A stretch of 64,000 bases of DNA from VXYL01 sp965243175 (GCA_965243175.1 OZ251532.1:744001-808000); one strand, 5' to 3'; shown: positions 34,853 to 46,841, counted from the first letter of the stretch. Translations and numbers: made by a program. The notes: generated by a model from the sequence alone, not told the origin.

Positions 34853-37494
34853 CCGGTGTTGCGCAAGCCGCTGGAGATGCCGGCGATGGTGACCTTCAAC
34901 GCCTGGTTCACCGCTTCGGAGTCGTTGCCGGCGCGGCGACGGGCCAGCAGTTCCGCCTGCAGCAGATGCAGTGGGTCGAGATAGGTGTTGCGCACGGCGA
35001 TGGAATCCCGCTCTTCGGTGGCGTGCGCCAGCAGTTCGTCGGTTCTGTTCAGGCGCAGAATGTCCGCGCCGAGGTTCCGCAAGCGGTCGAGCAGTTCCTC
35101 GGCCATCGCCTGCTGCGGCTGCGACGCCAAGCGGTTCGCGTAGTAGCGCACCAGCGTCGCGTCCGCCTTGGCGACCACCGTTTCCAGCATGTCCGCCTGC
35201 ATGGCGAAGAACGGCCAGGCGCGCAGCGCTCGATAGCCGCCGGGGTCTTCGGCGAGCGCCGCCACGGCGCGTTCCGCGCCCAGCCAGGCCGGCAGCATCA
35301 GCCGCACCTGGGTCCAAGCGAACACCCACGGGATGGCGCGCAGCGAGTCGAGGTCCTTGGTCGCCGCGCGGCGCGCCGGTCGGCTGCCGAGAGCCAGCGC
35401 GGCAAGCTCCGCTTCAGGGGTGAGGGTTTGGAAGAACTCTACGAAACGCGGATCGCGAACGCAGCTTCGATACGCCGCCAAAGACGCCCCGGCGAGGTCG
35501 CCCATCAGCGCCCGGGAGTTCGCGTCCGGCGCCGGGGGCGGCTTCTCGGTGGCTTGCAGAGTGGCGGTGAGATAGTGGCTCAGCGTCGCCTTGGCGATGG
35601 CTGGCGTGCCGAGCTTGAAGCGGATCATCTCGCCCTGTTCGGTGACGCGAATGGCGCTGCCGATGGAGCCGGGCGGCTGCGACGCGATGGCCTTGGCGGA
35701 CGGGCCGCCACCGCGCCCGACGGCACCGCCACGGCCATGGAACAGCGTCAGCGCCACGCCGTGCTTGGCGGCCACCGCGGCCAGCGCTTCCTGGGCGCGG
35801 TACTGCGCCCAGGCGGCGGCAAGCTGGCCGGCATCCTTGGCGGAGTCCGAGTAGCCGATCATCACCAGCATCCGCTCGCCGACGTAGCGGCGATACCACG
35901 GCATGGACAGCAGCGCGTCCACGGTGTCGGGCGCTCGTTCCAGATCCTGCAAGGTCTCGAACAACGGCACGATGGGCAGCCGCTTCGCCACGCCGGCCTC
36001 CTTGAGCAGCAGCGCCACCGCCAGCACGTCGCTCGGCTGCGCCGCCATCGAGACCACGTAAGCGGCAACGCCGGCCGCGTCGTGTTCGGCAATCGCCGCG
36101 AAGGTCTCGATCACTTCGCGGGCTTCGTCGCTGACCGGCCACGACGCGGGAAAGAGCGGCCGCCGCGAAGCCAGCTCGTCGAGCAGCCACGTACACCGCC
36201 GCTGTTCCGGCCACGACGCATACGAACCCTGCGGCTGCCCGGGCTTGGCGGTTCCGTCGAGGTAGCGCGTCAGTTCGTCGAGCACGGCGGCGTGGCGTTC
36301 GGCGTGTTGGCGGATGTCCAAACGCGCAAGGGAAACTCCGAAGCAGTGGACGCGGCGCAAGGTGTCGAGCAGCGGGCCGTTGGCGATCTGCGCGAGGCCG
36401 GTTTCGAGCAGCGAGTCGTAGCAAAGCTCGAGCGGCGCGAGCAGTTCCGCATCGGTGGCAATCGCTTGCGCGTCCGCAGCGCCCGTCTCCGCCCAGCGTT
36501 CGGTCGCGGCGAGACGTTCGCGGAGCCGGCGCAGCACGGCGCGGTACGGCTCGTGGGCATCCCCGGCCGCCTCGCGAAGCGCCGCCGAACCGTCGTGCAT
36601 CGACAGCGAAGCGTCGAGAGCGTCCACGTCGCGCCCGAAGAGCCGCGCCGCGTTGCGCCGCGCCAGGCGCAGCACTTCGCAGGTGACCGCAGCGGTGACG
36701 CGGGGGTTGCCGTCGCGGTCGCCGCCCATCCAGGACGCGAAGGCGAACGGCATGATCCGCGGCGCGAGCACGCTGCCGTGGATGCGGTCGAGTTCGCGCA
36801 TCGCCGCCGGCACGGCGCGCCAGAGCGAGTTCTCGATGGCCGCGAAGCCCCACCGCGCTTCGTCCTGGGGCGTGGGGCGTTCGCTGCGAATCTCGTCCGT
36901 ATGCCAGCTTTCGGCGATCAGTCGGGCGAGGCGTTCGTGCAGCTGGTCGTGTTCCGCAGCAGGCACCCCGTTTCGCTGCTCAAGCGCGGCGCGCTGTTCG
37001 AGCAGGTCGGCGATGGCGTCGTACTTCTGGATCAGCGTGCGCCGCAGCACCTCCGTCGGATGCGCGGTGAGCACGAGTTCCACCTGCACCTTGGCGAGCG
37101 CGTCCGGGTCGATGCGCTGCGGCCAGACGGCGTGGCCGGCCGCCTGCCGCTGGTCGGCGATGTTGGCGAGATTGAGGAACTGGTTGAAGGCGCGCGCGAT
37201 GTCGGTGAGTTCGTCTTCCGGCAGCGCCGCGAGGCGCGTGCTCAGGCGCTCCCAGTCGGCGGTCGTGCCGCGGCGCGCCTGCTTCGCCAAGGCGCGAATG
37301 ACCTCGATCTGCGCGACGAAATCGTCGCCGCGGTCGTCCGCGATGACGTGGCCGAGCAGGCTGCCGAGCAGCCGCACGTCGTCGCGCAACGCTCGCGGCA
37401 AGCCGGAGAGCGGGCTTGGCCGCAGATCCGCGTCTGCGACTTCGACCGCTTCCGCCGCGTTCATTCCGTCCACCAAGACCACCGAACGTTCCAT
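34849..37494 (-). CDS. ppc: Phosphoenolpyruvate carboxylase
   Basis: An 881-residue enzyme that makes oxaloacetate from PEP and bicarbonate. VLTAHPTEVLRRT (about 138-150) holds the catalytic His, MIGYSDSAKDAG and FHGRGGAVGRGGGP (about 580) are the active-site loops, and the chain ends in the invariant LRNTG type C-terminus (SGLRNTG). A second Met at residue 11 is a possible start. The gene is divergent from recQ with a 23-bp gap between start codons. Confidence 0.97.
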   Translation of the reverse strand: MERSVVLVDGMNAAEAVEVADADLRPSPLSGLPRALRDDVRLLGSLLGHVIADDRGDDFVAQIEVIRALAKQARRGTTADWERLSTRLAALPEDELTDIARAFNQFLNLANIADQRQAAGHAVWPQRIDPDALAKVQVELVLTAHPTEVLRRTLIQKYDAIADLLEQRAALEQRNGVPAAEHDQLHERLARLIAESWHTDEIRSERPTPQDEARWGFAAIENSLWRAVPAAMRELDRIHGSVLAPRIMPFAFASWMGGDRDGNPRVTAAVTCEVLRLARRNAARLFGRDVDALDASLSMHDGSAALREAAGDAHEPYRAVLRRLRERLAATERWAETGAADAQAIATDAELLAPLELCYDSLLETGLAQIANGPLLDTLRRVHCFGVSLARLDIRQHAERHAAVLDELTRYLDGTAKPGQPQGSYASWPEQRRCTWLLDELASRRPLFPASWPVSDEAREVIETFAAIAEHDAAGVAAYVVSMAAQPSDVLAVALLLKEAGVAKRLPIVPLFETLQDLERAPDTVDALLSMPWYRRYVGERMLVMIGYSDSAKDAGQLAAAWAQYRAQEALAAVAAKHGVALTLFHGRGGAVGRGGGPSAKAIASQPPGSIGSAIRVTEQGEMIRFKLGTPAIAKATLSHYLTATLQATEKPPPAPDANSRALMGDLAGASLAAYRSCVRDPRFVEFFQTLTPEAELAALALGSRPARRAATKDLDSLRAIPWVFAWTQVRLMLPAWLGAERAVAALAEDPGGYRALRAWPFFAMQADMLETVVAKADATLVRYYANRLASQPQQAMAEELLDRLRNLGADILRLNRTDELLAHATEERDSIAVRNTYLDPLHLLQAELLARRRAGNDSEAVNQALKVTIAGISSGLRNTG

Positions 37495-37505
37495 CCGACG
37501 CGGAC

Positions 37506-37511
37506 TATACT
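37506..37511 (+). promoter_or_regulatory. -10-like hexamer next to the recQ start codon
   Basis: TATACT ends 6 bases before the recQ ATG at 37518. No good -35 box is present at 16-18 bp. A leaderless recQ mRNA would result. Confidence 0.4.
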
Positions 37512-37517
37512 CGTCGG

Positions 37518-39356
<1,839 letters not shown>

Positions 39357-39376
39357 CCACGTCGCGGCAAATCGGG

Positions 39377-41131
39377 TCAGAGCACCAGCGCTTCGCTGCG
39401 CACCAACTCCCAGCCGCGGAAAACCAGCGCCAGGCCGGTGAACTGCACCGTCCCGTACTCCTTCGCCAAACGCTCGTCCGCCAGATAGCCGCGCAGCTGC
39501 TCGGTCGCGGATTCCAGCGCGGCATCGAGCCGGGCACTGGCCTCCTCCTCCCGCTTCAGGTACTTGACCTCGATCACGTAGCCGTGGCGCAAGCTCGGCT
39601 GGCGGGCGACGAGGGGGATGAGGACGAGGTCCGCGTAGCCCTTGTTGAGTTCCGCTTCCGTGTGCAGGACGAAGCAGTTGGAGGTGCTTAGGTAGGCGGC
39701 GAGGAAGCCCTGGATGACCTTCTCGCCCTGGATGTAGTCGCGGATGCCGGTCTGCTGGCCGACCGCCGCGTTCAAGCGCTCGATGACCGGACGCCACTCG
39801 CCGTTCCGGGCCATGGCGCGCGTCAACCGGTCGAAGTCGTACAGATCGACGGCGAACACGCCGGTGTCGTCGTAGGCGTCGCGCAGGTAGCCGTACATCA
39901 GCTGGCGCACGGTCTGGTTGGGGATGCCTAGATTCGTCGCGTCGTCGCTGTTGGCCTGGATGGTCAGCAAGCCGAAGTAGTGCATCAGCGAGAGGAAGTT
40001 CTCGCGCCTGTGCAGGCGTTCCAAGGGGAAGCTGCCGACCAGACTCGCATCCGCCTTGCCCTCGCCGATGAGATTGCGCAGCAGGTCGAAGTTGCCGTTC
40101 AGCTGCCGCCCGCTCACCAGCAGATGGCGCAGCTTGCCGTAGTCGATGCGCACGTTGGCGTCGATCAGTTCCTGGGGCGGTGCGCCGTACAGCACGAGGG
40201 CCTTCACGTAGTAGAGCACCATGTCCGAGTTGTACACGTCGTTCGGCGCACCGTGCGCGAAGCGGTAGCCGTTGTACCACTCGCGCATGGTGTCCAGCGT
40301 GGTGGTCGTTTCTTGGTCGAGCGCGCCGAGGTCGCTGTACGTTCGCAGGACGTCCTCCACCTCCTTTTCCGTGAAGCCGAGCAGCTCGTTGAAGGCCGGA
40401 TTGAGGCTGATGTTGGTGCCGATGTTGAAGCCGCTGGTGACGTCGTCCATGGTGATCGGCGAGACGCCGGTGATGAACATGCGCCGCAAGCCGCCCTCAG
40501 TCGTGCCGCTCTTCAACGTGGCGAAGAAGTTGCGATAGAAGCCGCCGCCGTGGGTCAAGGCGTGGTAGGCGTCCGCGCCTCTGTGTACAAGGATGTTGTT
40601 CGCGAAGTTGTCGTATTCGTCGATGAGGACGAACAGCGGGATGTCCTGCTCGCCGGCGTATTGGAACAGCGCATTGAGGCGCGCGTTGATGTCCGTCGGG
40701 GAGAGAACGCGCTGCATCGCGGCGCCGGGGAACAGATCGGCGTTGCGCTCCACGGCACTGCGGAACTTCAGAAAGCAGTACTCCTCGAAGCGCTCCTCCA
40801 AGGTTTCCGGCTTGTCGTTGAAAGCCGAGAAATCGAAGCGCAGGACGACGTAGCGGCTGCGTTCCCGGGTGGGCTTCCGCCCGATGTCCGTGTCGCCGAA
40901 GACGGCGTCGAAATCCTCGGCCTGCTTGCGGTCGTAGTAGCTCTCCAGCACCGACAGCCAGAGGCTCTTGCCGAAGCGCCGCGGGCGAATCAGAAAGACG
41001 TGGTTCTCCTTCTCCAGCGTCCGGATGAAGCCGGTCTTGTCCACGTACAGGCAGCCTTCGCGCTGGATGCCCTTGAAGTGGGAGCGACCGTAGGGAATGC
41101 CGGGAAAGGGCGCGTTCTCCGATGTGGTCAT
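39377..41131 (-). CDS. AAA-ATPase-like / PD-(D/E)XK nuclease superfamily protein (DUF1703 type), copy 1
   Basis: A 584-residue protein. The N-terminal AAA-ATPase_like domain begins IPYGRSHFKGI and has the P-loop-like RPRRFGKS (49-56). LFVLIDEYDNF is the Walker B equivalent. The C-terminal nuclease-like domain ends with GYADLVLIPL and HGYVIEVKYLKREEE, giving the E-x-K of a PD-(D/E)XK fold. Such proteins occur in many copies in some environmental genomes; their role is unknown. A paralogue lies inverted at 46855-48615. Confidence 0.85.
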   Translation of the reverse strand: MTTSENAPFPGIPYGRSHFKGIQREGCLYVDKTGFIRTLEKENHVFLIRPRRFGKSLWLSVLESYYDRKQAEDFDAVFGDTDIGRKPTRERSRYVVLRFDFSAFNDKPETLEERFEEYCFLKFRSAVERNADLFPGAAMQRVLSPTDINARLNALFQYAGEQDIPLFVLIDEYDNFANNILVHRGADAYHALTHGGGFYRNFFATLKSGTTEGGLRRMFITGVSPITMDDVTSGFNIGTNISLNPAFNELLGFTEKEVEDVLRTYSDLGALDQETTTTLDTMREWYNGYRFAHGAPNDVYNSDMVLYYVKALVLYGAPPQELIDANVRIDYGKLRHLLVSGRQLNGNFDLLRNLIGEGKADASLVGSFPLERLHRRENFLSLMHYFGLLTIQANSDDATNLGIPNQTVRQLMYGYLRDAYDDTGVFAVDLYDFDRLTRAMARNGEWRPVIERLNAAVGQQTGIRDYIQGEKVIQGFLAAYLSTSNCFVLHTEAELNKGYADLVLIPLVARQPSLRHGYVIEVKYLKREEEASARLDAALESATEQLRGYLADERLAKEYGTVQFTGLALVFRGWELVRSEALVL

Positions 41132-41176
41132 GTGGCGTCCTCGCCGATGTCGAACGCGGGCCGGATTGGATTCTGG

Positions 41177-41330
41177 CATTGCCTGTTCGCCGCTGTCCAA
41201 CGCTGGACCTTCGTGGCATCTGGCGGGGCCATGGCGCTGGGCCTTGCCGTCGCTTCGGGCGTGTTCTTCGGCGTCTACCCCGCCAGTCGCACCGCGGCGC
41301 TCGACCCATCGCCGCTCCAGCGTACGGACC
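41177..41330 (+). pseudogene. Remnant of a MacB-type ABC permease C-terminus
   Basis: The frame reads ALGLAVASGVFFGVYPASRT followed by AALDPSPLQRTD. This corresponds to the conserved end of MacB permeases (GxFFGxYPAxxAAxLDPIEALRYE). Nothing upstream in frame continues the protein, since the paralogue gene on the other strand begins there. A short decayed fragment is the best reading. Confidence 0.5.
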
Positions 41331-41409
41331 AAGGGCACCTTGGAACGGGTGCCTTTGGTCGCTCAAACCTCGTACACGCCGTTGCGACGGTCGGCGCGGT
41401 TCAAGGAAT

Positions 41410-41901
41410 CTAGGGGTGGGCGGCAACCATGGCGCTGCACGATCGCTGCGCGGTCACGCCAATGCCGCTGCCGCTGAACGTGAACGTCTCCTTTTCGTTC
41501 GAGGCGCACTCCTTGTCCAGACGGAGCGGGCCGACTTCGCCGGGCACACGGTACAGGATGCTGGTGGAACTGCATGCGAGGTCGTCGGAGCCGTTCGCCG
41601 CCATCACCGAAAGCGTTGCCGTTCCGGCGCAGGCGTAGAGCAGATCGCCGACCGCGTAGTCGACGTTGGAGTCGGTGGTGGCCGGGGTGGTGGTGTTGTT
41701 GACGATCGTGAACTGGTTGTCCGCTGTCGCACTGGCCACCGAATCGGCAGTCCACTCTTCGGGACACCAGCCACGGCAGTAGAACAGGTCCAAACAGCCG
41801 CGTTCCAAGCATTCGGGGGGCGCTTGGTGGTGGTTGGTTTGCGCATCCCCGGCAAGCAGGACAGCCGCGAGCGCTACGGTCAACGGTGCTGCGAGTCTCA
41901 T
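41410..41901 (-). CDS. Small secreted cysteine-containing protein
   Basis: A 163-residue protein. MRLAAPLTVALAAVLLAGDA is a clear signal peptide. The mature part has paired cysteines (ECLERGCLDLFYCRGWC; later DDLACSS, DKECASN, QRSCSAM), suggesting disulfides in the periplasm or outside the cell. The central part is Thr/Asn-rich and strand-like. I recognise no family. It is divergent from the TonB receptor. Confidence 0.72.
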   Translation of the reverse strand: MRLAAPLTVALAAVLLAGDAQTNHHQAPPECLERGCLDLFYCRGWCPEEWTADSVASATADNQFTIVNNTTTPATTDSNVDYAVGDLLYACAGTATLSVMAANGSDDLACSSTSILYRVPGEVGPLRLDKECASNEKETFTFSGSGIGVTAQRSCSAMVAAHP

Positions 41902-42292
41902 GTGAGGCCTCCTCGAATGAGTTGGGGCGACTTCATGAACCCTACCGAGGCGATCCCAGGGAGTCAATGCCATGTATGCCATGTCGGGCAGGGCGATTGC
42001 ATTCGGGTTAGGAGGTGTGTGGAAGGAGAGGGGGTGGTTCAGAATAGGCGTCTCGATCCAAGGACGGAGAGAGAATGCGGAACTTCTGTCGGTTTTTCAA
42101 GAAGTTGAGGACCCCCAGGCCCAGCGCAGCGACGACTTCCTGCTCGACATGATCCGCGGCGTCCGCAGGCACGAGTAGGCACCGGATTCCAATGCAATCG
42201 ACCTCCGGGACATTTTCGCACCTGACGTGCGCACCGGCGCTGTGCTATTGTTTCAGGTTGTAACACTCGAACGAGCGGAGGAGCTTGTGGCC
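41902..42292. other. 391-bp gap between secreted protein and TonB receptor
   Basis: The stretch holds the receptor promoter (42223-42250) and an open frame of 68 codons at 41972-42178. Its second half (LLSVFQEVEDPQAQRSDD) faintly resembles the start of ISAs1-family transposases. It has no ribosome-binding site and may be a remnant or chance. Confidence 0.3.
42223..42250 (+). promoter_or_regulatory. Probable promoter of the TonB-dependent receptor
   Basis: CTGACG (42223-42228) and TATTGT (42245-42250) are separated by 16 bp. They lie 43 bases before the ATG, and a GGAGGAG ribosome-binding site comes in between. Confidence 0.5.
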
Positions 42293-45223
42293 ATGCCCAA
42301 CCCAACGGAAGCGTCCAGCCTGGCAAGGCGAGCGCTGATCTTCGGCGCCGCGTCGCTGTTCTCGGTCGTGGCGAACGGTCAAGAGGCGCAGGACGACGAA
42401 GCCGAGGCGGAGGACGCGGCAGAGGGGGCGGAAGTCGTCGTCGTCACCGGATCGCGCATCGTTCGCTCCAACTTGGTGAGTTCCAGTCCGGTGACCCAGG
42501 TGGACGCGGAGGAACTGCTGTTTCAAGGCACCGTGCGCGTGGAAGACATGGCGAAGACGCTGCCGCAGGTCTATTCGGACCAGAACACCGGCCAGTCCAA
42601 CGGCGCCACCGGCACCGCCACCATCGACCTGCGCAATCTCGGCACCGACCGCACGCTGGTTCTGGTCAACGGCCGGCGGATGCCCGTGGGATCGCCCCTG
42701 CACAGCGGCGGCGCGGACATCAACCAAGTGCCGGGCGCGTTGATCCGCAGCGTCGAAGTTCTCACTGGCGGCGCTTCCGCCACCTACGGTTCGGATGCCG
42801 TGGCCGGCGTCGTCAACTTCCTGATGAAGGACGACTTCCAAGGCTTCCGCTTCGACTACCAGTACAGCGGCTACCAGCACAACAACGACGCCTCGAACTG
42901 GCAGGATGTCGTCGAAACCGCTGGCTATCCGGCGGCCGACGGCAGCGTCCGCGACGGCGAAATGTCGTACATCTCGTTGCTGCTCGGCGGCAATCTGGAC
43001 GACGGGCGCGGCAACGTCACCGCGTACGCCACCTACCGCGACATCGAAGCCGTCTGGCAGGCGGATCGGGACTACAGCTCCTGCGCCCTCAGCGACGACA
43101 CCACGTTCTGCTTCGGGTCGTCGACCATTCCGCAAGGGCGCTTCACCAACTTCGGCGCTGGCGGGCCATTCGTGGACTACATCGTGTCGGGCGACCAGTT
43201 CGTGCCCCGCCAAGGCGAGACGTTCAACTACGGCCCGCTGAACTACTACCAGCGCCCGGACGAGCAGTACGCCTTCGGCGCCTTCGCCCACTACGCCGTC
43301 AACGACATGGTGGAGGCGTACACGGAGCTGATGTACATGGACGACCGGACGGTCTCGCAGATCGCTCCGTCGGGCGCCTTCTTCGTCACCAACTCGCTCA
43401 GCTGCGCCAATCCGCTGATGTCCGATCAGCAGTTCGAGACGGTGTGCGGCTCCATCGGCCTCACCCGCGACGACGTGCGCAACCTGTTCTGGATCGGCCG
43501 CCGCAACGTCGAAGGCGGCAACCGCCAGCAGGACTTGCGCCACACCACCTTCCGCGGCGTGTTCGGCCTGCGCGGCGACATCAACGCGAACTGGAACTAC
43601 GACGTCTCCTTCCTGCGCTCGGAAGTGAGCATGGAGAACACCTACCTGAACGACTTGGGCACCACCAAGATCCGCCGGGCGCTGGACGCGGTGCGCAACG
43701 ACGATGGCGAGATCGTCTGCCGCTCGGTGGTGGATGGTTCGGATCCCAACTGCGTGCCGTGGAACATCTTCAGCGAAGGCGGCGTGACCCAGGCCGCGCT
43801 CGACTACATCGTCCTGCCGCTGTTCGCTCGCGGCACCACGGACCAAACTGTGCTGACGGCCTACGTGGCTGGCGATCTGGCGCCCTACGGCATCCGTTCG
43901 CCCGCCGCGGACACCGCCGTGGCGGTGGTGTTCGGCTACGAGCGGCGCAACGAGAACATGGACTTCAACCCGGACGACGGCTTCCGCGAGGGCGAAGGCG
44001 CAGGGCAAGGCGGCGCCACCAACGCGGTGGGCGGCGGCTACACCGTCTCCGAGCTCTTCATGGAAGCGGACGTGCCGCTGGCCGAGGGCAAGCCGTGGGT
44101 CGAGGAACTCTCGCTGGACCTGGCCTACCGCTACTCGGACTACGACTACGGCGTCACGGCCAACACCTTCGGCGTCCGGCTGGGCTGGGCGCTCAACTAC
44201 GACATCAAAGTCCGCGGCAGCTTCCAGCGCTCCATTCGGGGCGCCAACGTGCGCGAGCTGTTCCAGCCGCAAGGCTTCAACCTGTTCGACATGACTGGCG
44301 ACCCCTGCGGCGGCCCGGTGACGGCCGGCCGCACCACCGAGGGCCGCACGTTGCAGGAGTGCGCCCGCAGCGGCGTCACGGAAGCGCAGTTCGGCAACAT
44401 CGCCCACTCGCCGGCTGGCCAGTACAACTTCCTGCAGGGCGGCAACCCGAATCTGGCCCCGGAGGAAGCGGACACCGTCTCCTTCGGCCTCGTCTACTCG
44501 CCAAGCGCCATCGACGGCCTGACGCTCTCCTTGGACTACTACACCATCAGCATCGAAGAGGGCATCAGCAACCTGACGCCGGAGTTCATCCTCAACGAGT
44601 GTCTGGACGGCAACCAGTCGCAGTGCGCGAACATCAAGCGCGGCATCCCAGGCGACCTCTGGATCGGCTCGGACCTGAACAGCAGCGGCCACGTGATCGC
44701 CTTGCAGGACAATCTGGCAATCGAGGAAGTCTCCGGCTACGACCTCGTGGCGGACTACACCTTGGACATCGCCGAGTACGGCAGCTTGAGCGTCGCCAAC
44801 GTGACCTCCTACATCAGCCAGTGGGATCAGCAGGAACTGGCGGGCGCACCCACGGAAGGCTGCGCTGGCATGTGGGGCAACGTCTGCGGCTACCCGACGC
44901 CGGCCGTCCGCAACAAGCTGCGGTTGGTTTGGACGACCCCCTGGGACCTCACGCTCACAGGCATGTGGCGCTACTTCAGCCCGGTGGACGACTACAACGA
45001 GACCATCGAGCTCGAGGGCACCTCCTATCTGGACGTCTCCGCGATCTGGAACGCCCGGGAAGCGCTTGAGGTGCGCGCTGGCGTCAGCAACATCATGGAC
45101 GTTGACCCGCCCATCGCCGGCAACGGCGCCGGCCCGTCCATCTCCGGCAACGGCAACACCTTCCCAGGCATGTACGACGCCCTGGGCCGGTATTGGTTCG
45201 TCGCCGCCGGTCTCACCTTCTAG
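42293..45223 (+). CDS. TonB-dependent outer-membrane receptor
   Basis: A 976-residue receptor. A signal peptide (ARRALIFGAASLFSVVANGQ, about 11-30) precedes an acidic linker and the plug: EVVVVTGSRIVRSNL, then LRNLGTDRTLVLVNGRRMP and GASATYGSDAVAGVVNF. The barrel ends in the aromatic-terminal strand FVAAGLTF. It belongs to the large-substrate, vitamin B12/sugar/peptide-type CirA-like receptors; no ligand can be named. GGAGGAG precedes both the ATG and a GTG two codons upstream (42287), either of which may be used. Confidence 0.95.
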   Translation: MPNPTEASSLARRALIFGAASLFSVVANGQEAQDDEAEAEDAAEGAEVVVVTGSRIVRSNLVSSSPVTQVDAEELLFQGTVRVEDMAKTLPQVYSDQNTGQSNGATGTATIDLRNLGTDRTLVLVNGRRMPVGSPLHSGGADINQVPGALIRSVEVLTGGASATYGSDAVAGVVNFLMKDDFQGFRFDYQYSGYQHNNDASNWQDVVETAGYPAADGSVRDGEMSYISLLLGGNLDDGRGNVTAYATYRDIEAVWQADRDYSSCALSDDTTFCFGSSTIPQGRFTNFGAGGPFVDYIVSGDQFVPRQGETFNYGPLNYYQRPDEQYAFGAFAHYAVNDMVEAYTELMYMDDRTVSQIAPSGAFFVTNSLSCANPLMSDQQFETVCGSIGLTRDDVRNLFWIGRRNVEGGNRQQDLRHTTFRGVFGLRGDINANWNYDVSFLRSEVSMENTYLNDLGTTKIRRALDAVRNDDGEIVCRSVVDGSDPNCVPWNIFSEGGVTQAALDYIVLPLFARGTTDQTVLTAYVAGDLAPYGIRSPAADTAVAVVFGYERRNENMDFNPDDGFREGEGAGQGGATNAVGGGYTVSELFMEADVPLAEGKPWVEELSLDLAYRYSDYDYGVTANTFGVRLGWALNYDIKVRGSFQRSIRGANVRELFQPQGFNLFDMTGDPCGGPVTAGRTTEGRTLQECARSGVTEAQFGNIAHSPAGQYNFLQGGNPNLAPEEADTVSFGLVYSPSAIDGLTLSLDYYTISIEEGISNLTPEFILNECLDGNQSQCANIKRGIPGDLWIGSDLNSSGHVIALQDNLAIEEVSGYDLVADYTLDIAEYGSLSVANVTSYISQWDQQELAGAPTEGCAGMWGNVCGYPTPAVRNKLRLVWTTPWDLTLTGMWRYFSPVDDYNETIELEGTSYLDVSAIWNAREALEVRAGVSNIMDVDPPIAGNGAGPSISGNGNTFPGMYDALGRYWFVAAGLTF

Positions 45224-45229
45224 CCCTCA

Positions 45230-45262
45230 GGGGCCCCGTTGCGCAATGTGCCACGGGGCCCC
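45230..45262 (+). terminator. Hairpin after the TonB receptor
   Basis: A 10-bp perfect stem (GGGGCCCCGT / ACGGGGCCCC) with a 13-base loop directly after the stop codon. No T-run follows. Confidence 0.6.
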
Positions 45263-45280
45263 GCTTGTGGTGCTCAGTGA

Positions 45281-46744
45281 GTGACGCTGCCACGCGCTAG
45301 CCCTGCGGGGAGACGGTACACGGAGTCGCTAGGCGTCACTGTCGCCGTGGCCATTGTCACCGCTGTTTGTCCTTGGCTGTTCGCCGACTCTCGCCCGCCC
45401 CTTCAGGCCGAGCACGACAAGGGAGCGAAGGCGCCGTTCCTCGCCGTGCCCGAAACCGCCCCTCTTCGCGCCCTAGCACCCTACGAAGTGCTTGGGAACA
45501 TCGAATGCACGTTGGTTGGTGGACTCGGTCCGGCCGGCGAGGTCGCGGTAGTGACGCTGCCGACCGATGCCGGGGCCAGGTTCTCGGTCATCGACGGCGA
45601 AGGCACCGTCTTCTGGGACGACCTGCCGTTCAAGCCGCACAACTACGGGCTCGGTAGACGGAACGACGGCACGTTGGTAGTCGCACTGGCCGATCTGAGG
45701 CTCGGTTCCGAGACGTTCCGCCCAATGGACTCGCCGGAGCGACTGCGCGTCTACGTCGGCGAGCACATGGTCTACGAAACCGCGAAGGCGTGGGATTTCA
45801 CCGTGGCTCGCGACGGTTCCTCCTTCGCGGTTCACGAACCACGGGGCGGCGGCGCTTCCCGGCTGGTGGTACACGATCTGGCGGCGGGCACGGAGCGCCA
45901 CTTCGATCTGGGCGCCAGCATGACGCGCACCAACGCCTACGAGGTCGACTACGCGCTCGACCACACGCTGGACGGACGCGAGGTCGTGTTCATGCCGGCG
46001 CATGCCGACGCCCAGGGAGTAGGGCACCACTCCTTCTACCCCGTAGGCGAAGGAAGAACGCGGCGCGTCACCGTGGAGAACAGCTGGAGCGCCACCCTCG
46101 TCTCAAGCGCGGAGGGCTATTTCGTGGATTGGCCCAAAGACCTGGAGACGGACGAGAGGAGCCGCGTATGGGAGGTCGCGAAGCGCCGCTTCGACGCCGC
46201 CAGCGGCACGGCGGAGGACGTGTGGCGCCACCGATTGCATTTGGATCGGTTTGGCGGGCGAATGTTCGTGTCCGGCGACGGGCGCTGGCTCGGCTTGAAC
46301 AGCCATCACATCCATGTGCTGAACACGGACACCGGCGAGGTCGTCTTCAAGTATCCGCAGATGGCGCCACCGCTGGAGCAACTGGAAAGGTTGGCAAGCG
46401 TGGTCGGCGACAACGCATCGGCTGCCGACCTCGGCGGCCTCGTTGGTGTTGGCTTTCGAGGCGACAGCATGAGGTTCTTGCGGGTGTTCGGGCAGGCGCC
46501 CTGCGCCACCCCTCCGGGCGAGGAATACGATCGTGTTCGCTACCGACGATGCGTCAGGGATCGACGGGAACGCGGGTTGTACCGGGCCGTGGTCGACGTC
46601 TACGACTTGAACAACCTCGCTCTGGATGCTCAACCCGCTTATCGGATCCAGGACTATCGTCGCGAAGGAAACTGCGTAGCGGGCGAGACACCCAACCGCG
46701 GGCTGCAAAGCGTCGATGGAGAACTCGCCTTTCTGAGCGGCTAG
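45281..46744 (+). CDS. Exported protein of unknown function, possibly beta-propeller
   Basis: A 487-residue protein. The GTG at 45281 opens a frame with a hydrophobic segment (VTVAVAIVTAVCPWLFA, about 19-35) that suggests export or an anchor. The rest is strand-rich with repeating patterns such as DGTLVVALADL, DGSSFAVHE, DGRWLGLNSHHIHVLNTDTG, as seen in beta-propellers. Several cysteines lie near the end. It follows the TonB receptor by 57 bp, after a hairpin, so co-expression is possible. No family recognised. Confidence 0.68.
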   Translation: MTLPRASPAGRRYTESLGVTVAVAIVTAVCPWLFADSRPPLQAEHDKGAKAPFLAVPETAPLRALAPYEVLGNIECTLVGGLGPAGEVAVVTLPTDAGARFSVIDGEGTVFWDDLPFKPHNYGLGRRNDGTLVVALADLRLGSETFRPMDSPERLRVYVGEHMVYETAKAWDFTVARDGSSFAVHEPRGGGASRLVVHDLAAGTERHFDLGASMTRTNAYEVDYALDHTLDGREVVFMPAHADAQGVGHHSFYPVGEGRTRRVTVENSWSATLVSSAEGYFVDWPKDLETDERSRVWEVAKRRFDAASGTAEDVWRHRLHLDRFGGRMFVSGDGRWLGLNSHHIHVLNTDTGEVVFKYPQMAPPLEQLERLASVVGDNASAADLGGLVGVGFRGDSMRFLRVFGQAPCATPPGEEYDRVRYRRCVRDRRERGLYRAVVDVYDLNNLALDAQPAYRIQDYRREGNCVAGETPNRGLQSVDGELAFLSG

Positions 46745-46841
46745 CGAATCGTCTCCGAGTCCCCGCCGTCAACGATGGGACCTGGTGCTTGTCTACAGGC
46801 GGTACATCCTGCCTCGCTGACCCTAAAACGCGCCTCTCCCC

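Noticed and set aside
41972..42178. 68-codon frame before the TonB receptor as a gene
   Set aside because: No ribosome-binding site and only a faint resemblance to a transposase N-terminus; kept as a note within the gap entry.
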